Below, piece by piece: positions 8,099 to 17,024 of a DNA stretch of 64,000 nt. Origin of the DNA: Microbacterium sp. LWH7-1.2 (GTDB lineage: Bacteria > Actinomycetota > Actinomycetes > Actinomycetales > Microbacteriaceae); contig NZ_CP151637.1 in the NCBI RefSeq assembly GCF_038397755.1, positions 2,294,001-2,358,000 of the forward strand. Direction: 5' to 3'. The position numbers and the translations under genes were made by a program. The notes beneath the pieces are model-generated. The model saw only the letters and a program-made list of their open reading frames with translations, was not told where the DNA came from and ran no database searches. Position 1 is the first letter of the stretch. Each line of letters starts with the position of its first letter.

Positions 8099-9118
8099 AT
8101 GGACTTCGGTGTCGTCCTCCAGACCAATCCGCCGGCCGCGCGGACCGTCCAGCTCGCCAAGCTGGCCGAGGCGCACGGCTTCACCCACGTGTGGACCTTC
8201 GACTCGCACCTGCTCTGGCAGGAGCCGTACGTCATCCACTCGGCGATCCTCGCCGAGACCAAGCGCGTCACGGTGGGGCCGTTCGTGACGAACCCCGCGA
8301 CGAGGGATTGGACGGTGACGGCATCCGTCTTCGCCACGCTCAACGAGATGTACGGCAACCGCACGATCTGCGGCATCGGCCGCGGCGACTCGGCGGTGCG
8401 CGTCACCAACGGCCGGCCCACGACGATGGCCGAGCTGCGCGAGTCGATCCACGTGATCCGCGAGCTCGCCAACTCGCGGCCGGTCGAGTACAAGGGCGCG
8501 ACCCTGCAGTTCCCGTGGAGCCGGGGATCCGAGCTCGACGTGTGGGTCGCCGCGTACGGGCCCATGGCGCTGAAGCTCACCGGCGAGGTCGGCGACGGCT
8601 TCATCCTGCAGCTCGCCGACGTCGACATCGCCGCCTGGATGATCAAGACGGTGAAGGATGCCGCGGCCGCCGCCGGCCGCGACCCCGAGTCGCTGGCCTT
8701 CTGCGTGGCGGCGCCGATGTACATCGGCGACGACTGGGAGCATATGCGTGAGCAGTGCCGCTGGTTCGGCGGCATGGTCGGCAACCACGTCGCCGACATC
8801 GTGGCGAAGTACGGCCACCACGGCGAGGGTGTCCCTGAAGCGCTCACCGACTACATCGAGCGCCGCCAGGGCTACGACTACAACACGCACGGCAAGGCCG
8901 ACAACGACCATGTCGACTTCGTACCGGACGACATCGTGGACCGCTTCTGCATCCTCGGCTCCGCGAAGGACCACATCGCGAAGCTCGAGCAGCTGCGCGA
9001 ACTCGGTGTGACGCAGTTCGCGGGCTACCTGCAGCACGACAACAAGGAGGAGACGCTCCGCGTGTACGGCGAGACGGTGATCCCGGCCCTTTCGGCCCAC
9101 GTGACGGCGAAGAAGTGA
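8099..9118 (+). CDS. Luciferase-like (LLM) flavin/F420-dependent oxidoreductase
   Basis: A 339-residue TIM-barrel protein of the bacterial luciferase superfamily; it resembles the small subfamily annotated TIGR03842, an F420-type group I recall as being found beside hydantoinase genes. Typical strand motifs are DFGVVLQTNPP, HVWTFDSHLLWQE, ICGIGRGDSAVR and WVAAYGPMALKL. Start ATG 8099 lies 8 nt after the hydantoinase stop. The operon encodes no NADPH-dependent dihydropyrimidine dehydrogenase, so this enzyme is a candidate for the redox step that prepares the substrate of the hydantoinase. RutA, which opens uracil oxidatively, belongs to the same superfamily. The cofactor is not proven by sequence. 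Confidence 0.85.
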   Translation: MDFGVVLQTNPPAARTVQLAKLAEAHGFTHVWTFDSHLLWQEPYVIHSAILAETKRVTVGPFVTNPATRDWTVTASVFATLNEMYGNRTICGIGRGDSAVRVTNGRPTTMAELRESIHVIRELANSRPVEYKGATLQFPWSRGSELDVWVAAYGPMALKLTGEVGDGFILQLADVDIAAWMIKTVKDAAAAAGRDPESLAFCVAAPMYIGDDWEHMREQCRWFGGMVGNHVADIVAKYGHHGEGVPEALTDYIERRQGYDYNTHGKADNDHVDFVPDDIVDRFCILGSAKDHIAKLEQLRELGVTQFAGYLQHDNKEETLRVYGETVIPALSAHVTAKK

Positions 9119-9128
9119 CGGCGGCTGC

Positions 9129-10058
9129 ATGAGGCCCCTCGGCTGGTCGGCCCGGCGACAGGGCGAGGTGCGGGGGTGGATCGCCGCGGGCTGGGGCGCT
9201 CTCGGAGTGCTCGCCGTCCTCGTGCTGTGGGAGCTGTACAAGTTCGCCGGCCCGAGCGAGGGCTTCGTCGTGGGCGCGGTTCCCGGCGAATCCGGTTCGG
9301 GCGTCATGCTCCTGCCCCGCACGCACGATCGCGCCATGCCGCACGTCTGGGACATGGTCGGGCGCCTGTTCGCACCCACCAGCGGCGGCGACACCCCGCC
9401 GCTGTGGGTCTCGGTGGCCGGCGCGGCGCTCCTGACGCTCGGCATCGCCGCGGTCGGCTGGCTGATCGGCGTCGCCGTCGGGGCGGTGCTGGGCCTCGTG
9501 ATGCAGCGCTGGCGTCTGCTCGAGTGGGGGCTGCTCCCCTGGATCGTGGTGAGCCAGATCGTCCCGCTGATCGCCTTCGCCCCGGTCGTCAACGCGATCG
9601 GCAATCAGATCGACCGTGGCGGCGGCACGTGGCCGCAGTGGCTGTCGGTCGCCGTCATCGCGTCGTACCTGGCGTTCTTCCCTGTCGCCGTCGGCGTCCT
9701 GCGCGGTCTGGCCTCGCCCGACCAGATCCACCTCGACCTCATGAACAGCTACGCCGCGGGCTACTGGGCGACCCTGTTCCACCTGCGCCTGCCCGCCGCG
9801 GTCCCCCACCTCCTTCCCGCGCTGCGTCTCGCGGCCGCCAATGCGGTGCTGGGCGCCGTCGTCGCCGAGGTGTCGATCGGCATGCGGGGCGGGATCGGGC
9901 GCATGCTCATCCAGCTCGCGGGGCAGGCGTCCTCGGATCCCGCAGCGCCGTGGGGTCCGACGTTCGGCTCCATCGCCCTCGGTCTCATCGCCGCCGGCTC
10001 CGTCGCGCTGATCAGCCTCGGACTCGCCAACTACCGCAGAGGAGAAGCGACCGCATGA
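9129..10058 (+). CDS. ABC transporter permease, SsuC/TauC type
   Basis: A 309-residue inner-membrane permease. An N-terminal membrane segment (16-37) is followed by a longer periplasmic stretch than usual (about 40-95), then the conserved multi-span core. The EAA coupling loop is present as NSYAAGYWATLFHLRLP. It pairs with the second permease at 10843 to form a heterodimeric channel, with the ATPase gene between them. Its stop overlaps the ATPase start by 4 bp. Families with NMT1/THI5-like binding proteins carry pyrimidines, riboflavin, sulfonates or hydantoins; the operon context favours a ureide or pyrimidine. Confidence 0.88.
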   Translation: MRPLGWSARRQGEVRGWIAAGWGALGVLAVLVLWELYKFAGPSEGFVVGAVPGESGSGVMLLPRTHDRAMPHVWDMVGRLFAPTSGGDTPPLWVSVAGAALLTLGIAAVGWLIGVAVGAVLGLVMQRWRLLEWGLLPWIVVSQIVPLIAFAPVVNAIGNQIDRGGGTWPQWLSVAVIASYLAFFPVAVGVLRGLASPDQIHLDLMNSYAAGYWATLFHLRLPAAVPHLLPALRLAAANAVLGAVVAEVSIGMRGGIGRMLIQLAGQASSDPAAPWGPTFGSIALGLIAAGSVALISLGLANYRRGEATA

Positions 10059-10846
10059 CGCAACTCGCAGTCCGCGCCGCCGGCGTCGGGAAGGTCTTCC
10101 CCACCAGGACGGGCGAGGTCGTCGCGCTGACCGACGTCGAACTCGAGGTCTCGGCCGGAGAATTCGTGTCACTCATCGGCCCGTCGGGCTGCGGCAAGTC
10201 GACCCTCCTGCGTCTCATCGCCGACCTCGACCAGGCTACGAGCGGAACCCTCGAGATCTTCGGCAAGCCGGCAGGGCGCGCCCGCATCGACCAGGACTAC
10301 GGCATCGCCTTCCAGCAGGCGGGGCTCCTGCCCTGGCGCACGGTGGGTGCGAACATCGGGCTGCCCCTCGAGCTCCACGGCACCGGCAAGGCCGACCGCT
10401 CCGCCCGCGTCGCCGAGCTCGCCGAGCTCGTCGGCCTCTCGGACTTCGTCGACCGCTATCCCGACCAGCTCTCGGGCGGCATGCAGCAGCGCGTCGCGAT
10501 CGCCCGCGCGCTCGCCGCACGGCCGAAGCTCCTCCTGATGGACGAGCCGTTCGGCGCGCTCGATGAGATGACGCGCGAGCGCCTGCAGTCCGAACTGACC
10601 CGCATCGCCGCCGAGACATCCGCCGCCGTCGTGTTCGTCACGCACTCGATCCCCGAAGCGGTCTTCCTCTCCGACCGCGTGGTCGTGATGAGCCCGCGCC
10701 CCGGACGCATCACCGACGTCATCGCGACGGGCCTGGGCCACGTGCGCGACGAGGCTCTGCGCGAATCCCCCGAGTTCTTCGACTGCGTGACCGCGGTGCG
10801 CGAGGCGCTGCACGGGGCGCCCGTGACGAGGGCGAGTGAATCATGA
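10055..10846 (+). CDS. ABC transporter ATP-binding protein, SsuB/TauB type
   Basis: A 263-residue ATPase. Walker A is GPSGCGKST (43-51), the Q loop lies at AFQQAGLLPWRT, the signature is LSGGMQQRVAIARA, and Walker B is LLLMDEPFGALDEMT with VFVTHSIPEA as switch region. These are the features of nitrate/sulfonate/thiamine-precursor importers. ATGA overlaps at both ends couple its translation to the two permeases. It powers uptake of the operon's substrate. Confidence 0.92.
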   Translation: MTQLAVRAAGVGKVFPTRTGEVVALTDVELEVSAGEFVSLIGPSGCGKSTLLRLIADLDQATSGTLEIFGKPAGRARIDQDYGIAFQQAGLLPWRTVGANIGLPLELHGTGKADRSARVAELAELVGLSDFVDRYPDQLSGGMQQRVAIARALAARPKLLLMDEPFGALDEMTRERLQSELTRIAAETSAAVVFVTHSIPEAVFLSDRVVVMSPRPGRITDVIATGLGHVRDEALRESPEFFDCVTAVREALHGAPVTRASES

Positions 10847-11682
10847 CGGATGCTGCGACCACGATGCTGCCCGCACCGCCGACGCCCTCCGGCAGAGAGC
10901 CGCGGACGAGGCCGAGCGAGCGCGAGCCCGCGGGCTGGCTGAAATGGGTCGCGCCCCTCGTCGTGGGCGTCGTCATCCTCGCGGTGTGGATCTTCTGGGT
11001 CGACGTGCTGGGAACAGCGCCGCGCATGCTGCCGAGCCCGATCGCGATCGCCGAGGAGTTCGTCCGGCGTTTCCCGATCATCCTCGACGACATGACGATC
11101 ACCGCCATGAACGCGCTGATCGGCCTCGTGGTCGGCTCGCTCCTCGCACTCCTGTTCGCGGGCCTCGCCGCGGCCGCCAAGCCCGTCGACGGCATGCTCG
11201 CCCCACTGGTCTCGGCGCTGGCCGTCATCCCTATCGTCGCTGTCACGCCGATCCTCAACACCATGTTCGGCGCGTCGAGCCAGTTCGGGCGGCAGGCTGT
11301 GGCGACCATCGCCGCGTTCATCCCGGTGTTCGTCAACGTCCTGCGGGGGCTGCGGCAGACGCGCCCGGTGCACCGCGATCTGCTGCGCGCGTCCGCGGCG
11401 TCCCGATGGCAGACGTTCCGCATGCTCACCCTGCCCACCGCACTGCCGTACGTGATGACGGGCCTGCGCATCGCGAGCTCGCTGGCCGTGATCGCCGCCC
11501 TCGTCGCCGAGTATTTCGGCGGCCCCGCCGATGGGATCGGCACCGCGATCGCCACCTACGCCAAGTCCGGCCGTGCCGCATTGGCGTGGGCGTACGTGCT
11601 CGGCGGCATCATCATCGGCCTCGTCTTCTTCCTCGTGACCTCGCTCCTGGAGCGGCTGGCGACGAGGCGGCCGCCGGCCTGA
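10843..11682 (+). CDS. ABC transporter permease, SsuC/TauC type (second subunit)
   Basis: A 279-residue permease with about six membrane segments starting near residue 37 and an EAA loop at DLLRASAASRWQTFRMLTLP. It is a paralogue of the permease encoded before the ATPase gene and presumably forms the other half of the channel. Its first 30 residues are a Pro/Arg-rich cytoplasmic tail. The start overlaps the ATPase stop (ATGA). The following 69 nt contain a fragment of the dispersed repeat (GTCGGTGAGCCTGTCGAACC) and the ribosome binding site GAAAGGA before the binding-protein gene. Confidence 0.88.
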   Translation: MTDAATTMLPAPPTPSGREPRTRPSEREPAGWLKWVAPLVVGVVILAVWIFWVDVLGTAPRMLPSPIAIAEEFVRRFPIILDDMTITAMNALIGLVVGSLLALLFAGLAAAAKPVDGMLAPLVSALAVIPIVAVTPILNTMFGASSQFGRQAVATIAAFIPVFVNVLRGLRQTRPVHRDLLRASAASRWQTFRMLTLPTALPYVMTGLRIASSLAVIAALVAEYFGGPADGIGTAIATYAKSGRAALAWAYVLGGIIIGLVFFLVTSLLERLATRRPPA

Positions 11683-11751
11683 CCGGTCCACAGCCCGGTC
11701 GGTGAGCCTGTCGAACCACCGGGGGGATACGCACCACACGAAAGGAACGCA

Positions 11752-12927
11752 ATGAGACACAGCATGAGGCGCGGCCTGGCCGCAGCATCCGTCCTCACCG
11801 TGGCGGCACTCGCGCTCGCCGCCTGTTCCGGGTCCGGGGACTCCGGCGACGGCGGGGGCGGGGACGAGGACTTCGAGCCGCTCACGTCGATCAAGCTGCA
11901 GCTGCAGTGGCTGCCGCAGGCACAGTTCGCGGGCTACTACGTCGCCCAGGAGAAGGGCTACTTCGAGGAGGAGGGCTTCGACGGCGTCGAGATCGTCCCG
12001 TCGGGCGGCGACATCGTGCCGCAGGACGCCCTCGTCGCCGGTGACGTCGACTTCGCGATCGCGTGGGTTCCCAAGGTGCTGGGCACCCTCGAGGCCACCG
12101 GCGTCGAGCTCACCGACATCGCGCAGGTGTTCCAGAAGTCAGGGACGCTGCAGGTGTCGTGGAAGGGCGACGGGATCACCGAGGTCGCCGACTTCGAGGG
12201 CAAGCGGATCGGATCGTGGGGCTTCGGCAACGAGTGGGAGATCTTCGCCGCCATGGCCGCCGAGGACCTCGACGCGACCACCGTCTCGATCACGACGCAG
12301 GACTTCTCGATGAACGCGTTGCTCGACCGCGACGTCGACGCCGCACAGGCGATGACGTACAACGAGTGGGCGCAGATCCTCGAGGTCGTGAACCCCGACA
12401 CCGGCGAGCTGTACCAGCCCGAGGACTTCGACGTCATCTCGTACGAGGACACCGAGGGCGCGATGCTGCAGGATGCCATCTGGGCCGACACGCAGCGCCT
12501 CGAGGACGACGCCGCCTACGCCGACGCCGCAGTGCGGTTCCTGAAGGCCGTCACCAAGGGCTGGATCTTCGCGCGCGACAATCCCGAGGAGGCCGCGTCG
12601 ATCGTCTACGACATCGCCTCCAACGCCGAGGCGGCGTTCCCCGTCGGTCCGGTGCACCAGCAGTGGATGATGAACGAGGTCAACAAGCTCATCTGGACGG
12701 GAGCGGACTTCGGCCTCGTGGACCAGGCGGCGTGGGACAAGACCGTCGCGGGAGCACTGTCGGCCAAGAACCAGGACGACCTCGAGCTCATCACGACCGA
12801 GCCCGCCGACTCCGCGTACTCGAACGAGTACATCGAGAAGGCGCTGGCCGCGCTGAAGGACGAGGGCGTCGAGGTCGCCGGCGAGTACACGCCGATCGAC
12901 GTCACCCTCACCGAGGGCGGCCAGTAG
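11752..12927 (+). CDS. ABC transporter substrate-binding lipoprotein, NMT1/THI5-like
   Basis: A 391-residue lipoprotein. The signal peptide has basic MRHSMRRG, a hydrophobic core and the lipobox ALAAC with C25 as the lipidated residue, then a Gly/Asp linker. The mature domain begins IKLQLQWLPQAQFAGYYVAQEKGYF, the hallmark of NMT1/THI5-like receptors that bind pyrimidine and related heterocycles. Several Trp and acidic residues could frame the ligand. It delivers the substrate to the two permeases encoded just upstream. Ligand identity is inferred from the operon only. Confidence 0.9.
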   Translation: MRHSMRRGLAAASVLTVAALALAACSGSGDSGDGGGGDEDFEPLTSIKLQLQWLPQAQFAGYYVAQEKGYFEEEGFDGVEIVPSGGDIVPQDALVAGDVDFAIAWVPKVLGTLEATGVELTDIAQVFQKSGTLQVSWKGDGITEVADFEGKRIGSWGFGNEWEIFAAMAAEDLDATTVSITTQDFSMNALLDRDVDAAQAMTYNEWAQILEVVNPDTGELYQPEDFDVISYEDTEGAMLQDAIWADTQRLEDDAAYADAAVRFLKAVTKGWIFARDNPEEAASIVYDIASNAEAAFPVGPVHQQWMMNEVNKLIWTGADFGLVDQAAWDKTVAGALSAKNQDDLELITTEPADSAYSNEYIEKALAALKDEGVEVAGEYTPIDVTLTEGGQ

Positions 12928-12996
12928 GCGCCACCACGGGCTGGGGCGTCACGCGAAGGCGTGGCGCCCCGGCACCTCGACGAGGAGGATGAAGCG

Positions 12997-14313
12997 ATGA
13001 CCGAAGACCTCGACGCCCTCGCGAAAGAGCTCGACCGCGAGCACGTGTTCCACTCCTGGTCCGCGCAGGCGGGTCTGGACCTCCCCGTGATCGCCGGCGG
13101 CTCGGGCACCGTGGTGTGGGACCACGCCGGCAACCGCATGCTCGATTTCTCGAGCCAGCTGGTCAACGTCAACATCGGGCATCAGCATCCTGCCGTCGTC
13201 GCCGCCATCCGCGAGCAGGCCGAGCGTCTCGCGACCATCGGCCCCGCCACGGCGAATCTCCATCGCGGGCAGGCGGCGCAGAAGATCCTCGAGAAGGCGC
13301 CGGACGGGTTCGCGAAGGTGTTCTTCACCAACGGGGGCGCGGACGCGATCGAGAACGCGATCCGCATGGCCCGCCTTCATACCGGCCGTGACACCGTGCT
13401 CTCGACGTACCGCTCGTACCACGGCAACACCGGAGCCGCGATCGTCGCGACCGGCGACTGGCGACGGATGCCGAACCAGTACGCCCGCGGCCACGTGCAC
13501 TTCTTCGGCCCGTTCCTGTATCGCACCGAATTCTGGGCGACGACCCCCGAGGAGGAGTCCGAGCGCGCCCTGCAGCACCTGGAGCGGGTCATCCAGTCCG
13601 AGGGGCCCTCGACGATCGCGGCGCTGCTGCTCGAGTCGATCCCCGGCACCGCCGGCATCATGCTTCCCCCGCCGGGCTACCTCGCGGGCGTCAGGGCGCT
13701 GGCCGACAAGTACGGGATCGTCCTGATCCTGGACGAGGTCATGGCGGGCTTCGGCCGCACCGGCCGCTGGTTCGCGTTCGAGGGCTACGACGTCGTGCCC
13801 GATCTCATCACCTTCGCGAAGGGCGTGAACTCCGGCTACGTTCCGGTGGGCGGCGTGATCATCTCCCCCGAGATCTCGGCGACGTTCGACGACCGCGTCT
13901 TTCCGGGCGGACTCACGTACTCCGGTCATCCGCTGGCCGCAGCATCCATCATCGCGGCCATCGGTGCGATGGAGTCGGAGGGCATCGTCGACAACGCCCG
14001 CCGCGTGGGCGAGGAGGCGATCGGCCCCGGGCTCGCGGAGCTGGCCGAGAAGCATCCGCTCATCGGCGAGGTGCGGGGCGAAGGCGTGTTCTGGGCGCTC
14101 GACCTGGTCTCGGACCGCGAGACCCGCGAGCCGGTCGGCGCCGACGTGATCGGCGGCCTCAAGAAAGAGCTCACCTCCCGGGGCCTGCTGCCCTTCGCCG
14201 CGGAGAACCGCATCCACGTCGTGCCGCCCTGCGTGGTCACCGACGGGGAGGTGCAGGAGGCGATGTCGATTTACGATGAAGCTCTGACGAAGGTCGAAGG
14301 CGACCTCGCGTGA
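12997..14313 (+). CDS. Class III aminotransferase, probable beta-alanine (omega-amino acid) transaminase
   Basis: A 438-residue fold-type I PLP enzyme. Cofactor residues are visible: GGADAIENA for the phosphate, Y141-H142 stacking on the ring, D246 in LDEVMAGFGRTG and Schiff-base K275 in TFAKGVNSGY. In this operon the obvious job is transfer of the amino group from beta-alanine (or 3-aminoisobutyrate) to a keto acid, giving malonate semialdehyde for the next enzyme. ATG 12997 lies 8 nt after GAGGAGG. A clear paralogue is encoded at 46474-47862. Confidence 0.88.
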   Translation: MTEDLDALAKELDREHVFHSWSAQAGLDLPVIAGGSGTVVWDHAGNRMLDFSSQLVNVNIGHQHPAVVAAIREQAERLATIGPATANLHRGQAAQKILEKAPDGFAKVFFTNGGADAIENAIRMARLHTGRDTVLSTYRSYHGNTGAAIVATGDWRRMPNQYARGHVHFFGPFLYRTEFWATTPEEESERALQHLERVIQSEGPSTIAALLLESIPGTAGIMLPPPGYLAGVRALADKYGIVLILDEVMAGFGRTGRWFAFEGYDVVPDLITFAKGVNSGYVPVGGVIISPEISATFDDRVFPGGLTYSGHPLAAASIIAAIGAMESEGIVDNARRVGEEAIGPGLAELAEKHPLIGEVRGEGVFWALDLVSDRETREPVGADVIGGLKKELTSRGLLPFAAENRIHVVPPCVVTDGEVQEAMSIYDEALTKVEGDLA

Positions 14314-14359
14314 TACGTGCACGCCCTCTCACGAGGAGGGCTTCCGAAGGAGGAACACG

Positions 14360-15877
14360 ATGACTGACACCCTGCCGCGCACCGAGACGGCGGTTCTCGA
14401 CCACTGGATCAACGGCGCCCCCTGGGCCGGGACATCCGAGCGCACCGGCCAGGTGTTCAATCCCGCACTCGGGAGGGTCCAGAAGGAAGTGCGGTTCGCG
14501 TCTCGCGAAGACGTCGGAGAGGCGGTGGATGCCGCGTCCGCGGCGTGGCTGCAGTGGCGCGACGCGTCGATCGCCAAGCGCCAGGGCGTGCTCTTCGCGT
14601 TCCGCGAGCTGCTCAACGCCCGCAAGGAGGAGCTCGCCGAGATCCTCACCGCCGAGCACGGCAAGGTGCTCTCGGACGCACGGGGCGAGATCGCCCGCGG
14701 CATGGAGGTCGTCGAGTTCGCGTGCGGGCTCGGGCACCTGACGAAGGGCGCGTACTCCGAGAACGTCTCGACCGGCATCGACGTGTACACGCTCCGGCAG
14801 CCGCTGGGCGTGGTCGGCATCATCAGCCCGTTCAACTTCCCCGCGATGGTGCCGCTGTGGTTCTTCTCCGTCGCGCTGGCCGCCGGCAACGCCGTGGTGC
14901 TGAAGCCGTCCGAGAAGGACCCGACCGCCGCCAACTGGCTCGCGGGCCTGCTCACCGAGGCGGGACTCCCCGACGGCGTGTTCAACGTCGTGCACGGCGA
15001 CAAGGAGGCTGTCGACGCGCTCCTCGAGCACCCCGACGTGCGGGCGATCTCGTTCGTCGGCTCGACGCCGATCGCCAAGTACGTCTACGAGACCGCCACG
15101 TCGCACGGCAAGCGTGTGCAGGCGCTCGGCGGCGCGAAGAACCACATGCTGGTGCTGCCGGATGCCGACCTCGACCTCGCCGCCGACGCCGCCGTCAACG
15201 CGGGCTTCGGCTCGGCGGGCGAGCGCTGCATGGCGATCTCGGTGGTGCTGGCTGTCGACACGGTCGCCGACGAGTTCGTGGCCAAGGTCGCCGAGCGGAT
15301 GGCGGGGCTCAAGGTCGGCGACGGCACCCGCGGCTGCGACATGGGTCCGCTCATCACGGGTCAGCACCGCGACAAGGTGACGTCGTACCTCGACGTCGCG
15401 GGCGCGGACGGCGCGTCGGTCGTGGTCGACGGGCGCGACGTCGAGATCGACGGCGACGCGAACGGGTTCTGGCTCGGACCGACGCTCATCGACAACGTGC
15501 CGACCACGTCGACCGTGTACACCGACGAGATCTTCGGCCCGGTGCTCTCGGTCGTGCGCGTCGAGGGCTACGAGGAGGGCCTCGGCATCATCAACTCCAG
15601 CCGCTACGGCAACGGCACCGCGATCTTCACGAACGACGGCGGCGCCGCGCGGCGCTTCCAGCGCGAGGCGACGGTGGGCATGATCGGCATCAACGTGCCG
15701 ATCCCCGTGCCGGTGGCCTACCACTCGTTCGGCGGCTGGAAGGCGTCGCTCTTCGGCGATGCGAAGGCCTACGGCCCGCACGGCTTCGAGTTCTTCACGG
15801 CCGAGAAGGCGGTCACCTCGCGCTGGCTCGACCCCTCGCACGGCGGCATCAACCTGGGCTTCCCCCAGCATGACTGA
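14360..15877 (+). CDS. mmsA: CoA-acylating (methyl)malonate-semialdehyde dehydrogenase
   Basis: A 505-residue aldehyde dehydrogenase. The catalytic cysteine is C290 in GSAGERCMAIS; the segment GGAKNHMLVLPDAD (257-270) and the absence of the usual general-base Glu in that motif mark the CoA-acylating MmsA/IolA subfamily. It turns malonate semialdehyde into acetyl-CoA (or the methyl form into propionyl-CoA), using NAD+ and CoA. This completes a path from ureide or pyrimidine to central metabolism within one operon. A paralogue is encoded at 44888-46441. The nested palindromic repeat follows 55 nt after the stop. Confidence 0.9.
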   Translation: MTDTLPRTETAVLDHWINGAPWAGTSERTGQVFNPALGRVQKEVRFASREDVGEAVDAASAAWLQWRDASIAKRQGVLFAFRELLNARKEELAEILTAEHGKVLSDARGEIARGMEVVEFACGLGHLTKGAYSENVSTGIDVYTLRQPLGVVGIISPFNFPAMVPLWFFSVALAAGNAVVLKPSEKDPTAANWLAGLLTEAGLPDGVFNVVHGDKEAVDALLEHPDVRAISFVGSTPIAKYVYETATSHGKRVQALGGAKNHMLVLPDADLDLAADAAVNAGFGSAGERCMAISVVLAVDTVADEFVAKVAERMAGLKVGDGTRGCDMGPLITGQHRDKVTSYLDVAGADGASVVVDGRDVEIDGDANGFWLGPTLIDNVPTTSTVYTDEIFGPVLSVVRVEGYEEGLGIINSSRYGNGTAIFTNDGGAARRFQREATVGMIGINVPIPVPVAYHSFGGWKASLFGDAKAYGPHGFEFFTAEKAVTSRWLDPSHGGINLGFPQHD

Positions 15878-15932
15878 GGCCTCATCCGCTCGTTCTTCGC
15901 TCGTTGAGCGAGCGAGGAACGCGGTCGTTGAG

Positions 15933-16040
15933 CGAGCCTGCGAGTCGACACGCAGAGTCGAAACGTCCGCGAACCAGCGCACTGCGCCGGTCCGGGGACG
16001 TTTCGACTGCGGGCGCCAGAGCGCCCTCCGCTCAACGACC
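15933..16040. repeat. Nested palindromic repeat, probable bidirectional terminator
   Basis: Outer arms GGTCGTTGAGCG (15933-15944) and CGCTCAACGACC (16029-16040) are perfectly complementary over 12 bp; inner arms AGTCGAAACGTCC (15956-15968) and GGACGTTTCGACT (15996-16008) over 13 bp. The element separates two convergent genes and its right outer arm covers the stop codon of the lipid kinase gene. A shorter related segment at 15889-15925 lies just upstream. The left half is nearly identical to a segment inside lhr. Confidence 0.85.
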
Positions 16041-17006
16041 GTCGGGAGCGGCAGGTGCGAAGACCATCACGGCGTGCGGCACCGCGACGCAGCGCAGGCG
16101 GAAACCGGCGGCATCGCGCTCCTCGAGCTCGCCGTCGTGGACGAAGACGGACGGATGCCCCGGCTCGGGCCGCACCCCCAGGTCCAGCTCGCGCAGCACG
16201 AGGCGTTCGACATCCTCATCGCGAGGGAACAGCCGCAGCGCGCGCATCACGGCCGCAGTCCGCTTTCCGAAGGCGAGGGATGCGAGGGCGCGGACTTTCG
16301 ACCCGCGGGCGTGATGGATCCGGACATCCAGCACACCCGTCTCGGCCTCCTGGCGCTGCATCGTCGCGACGCGGTCAGGATCGTTGCGGCCGACACTCAC
16401 GAAGACCGACCAGACCCGGGCGCGTCGGCCGTCCCGCACGACCGTGAGCGGCTCGGCGCTGCGGAGCGCGGCCGCGGTGGCGACGACGCCGCCGAGCCAC
16501 TTTCCGAGGCTGTTGCGTCGCTGGCGCTCCTCGATGAGCTCGGGATAGGCGCCGACCGACACCACGTTGAGCACCGTCACCGGGTCATCGGCGTCGGCGG
16601 TCGCCTCTGCCACGCCGACCTCGACCGTCGAGCCCGCCTCGTAGGCGTCGAGGGCGGCATCCACGCTGTCGATCCCGAGCGCGCGCACGAAGTGGTTGAA
16701 GGTGCCGCCCGGCATGGCCAACAGGGGTCGGTCATACCTGCGGGCCAGATGCGCCATGCGCGACACCGACCCGTCGCCGCCGTAGACCCCGAGCACCGTC
16801 GGCGGCACGACGGCGGCCATCGCCGCGGCGACGACGTCCTCGAGGTCTTCGTCCTCGCGGATCTCGCGGATCTGCGCCGCGGGCAGCCGCTCGGCGAACG
16901 TCGACCCCGGATCGAGCCTGATGACCGCCGACCCGGCGGATGCGTTGCGCACGATCAGCACTCCCCGACCGCGATCGTCCTCGGGTGAGCTCGGCGCGGA
17001 CTCCAT
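16032..17006 (-). CDS. Diacylglycerol kinase-family lipid kinase
   Basis: A 324-residue protein of the DAGK catalytic family (YegS/BmrU-like). The nucleotide loop is VYGGDGSVSRMAH, a GGDGS variant of GGDGT, and MPGGTFNHFVRALG matches the PGGTxNxFA motif. The C-terminal beta domain (about 155-310) supplies the second lobe. Members phosphorylate diacylglycerol, sphingoid bases or other lipids at the membrane. The final residues are encoded within the outer arm of the palindromic repeat, so the repeat may have changed the C terminus. Confidence 0.85.
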   Translation of the reverse strand: MESAPSSPEDDRGRGVLIVRNASAGSAVIRLDPGSTFAERLPAAQIREIREDEDLEDVVAAAMAAVVPPTVLGVYGGDGSVSRMAHLARRYDRPLLAMPGGTFNHFVRALGIDSVDAALDAYEAGSTVEVGVAEATADADDPVTVLNVVSVGAYPELIEERQRRNSLGKWLGGVVATAAALRSAEPLTVVRDGRRARVWSVFVSVGRNDPDRVATMQRQEAETGVLDVRIHHARGSKVRALASLAFGKRTAAVMRALRLFPRDEDVERLVLRELDLGVRPEPGHPSVFVHDGELEERDAAGFRLRCVAVPHAVMVFAPAAPDGR

Positions 17007-17024
17007 GGGCCGAGACTACCCACG

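Noticed and set aside
11683..11751. Thiamine (TPP) riboswitch before the THI5-like binding protein gene
   Set aside because: The gap is only 69 nt and lacks the CTGAGA core; the family name does not imply thiamine here.
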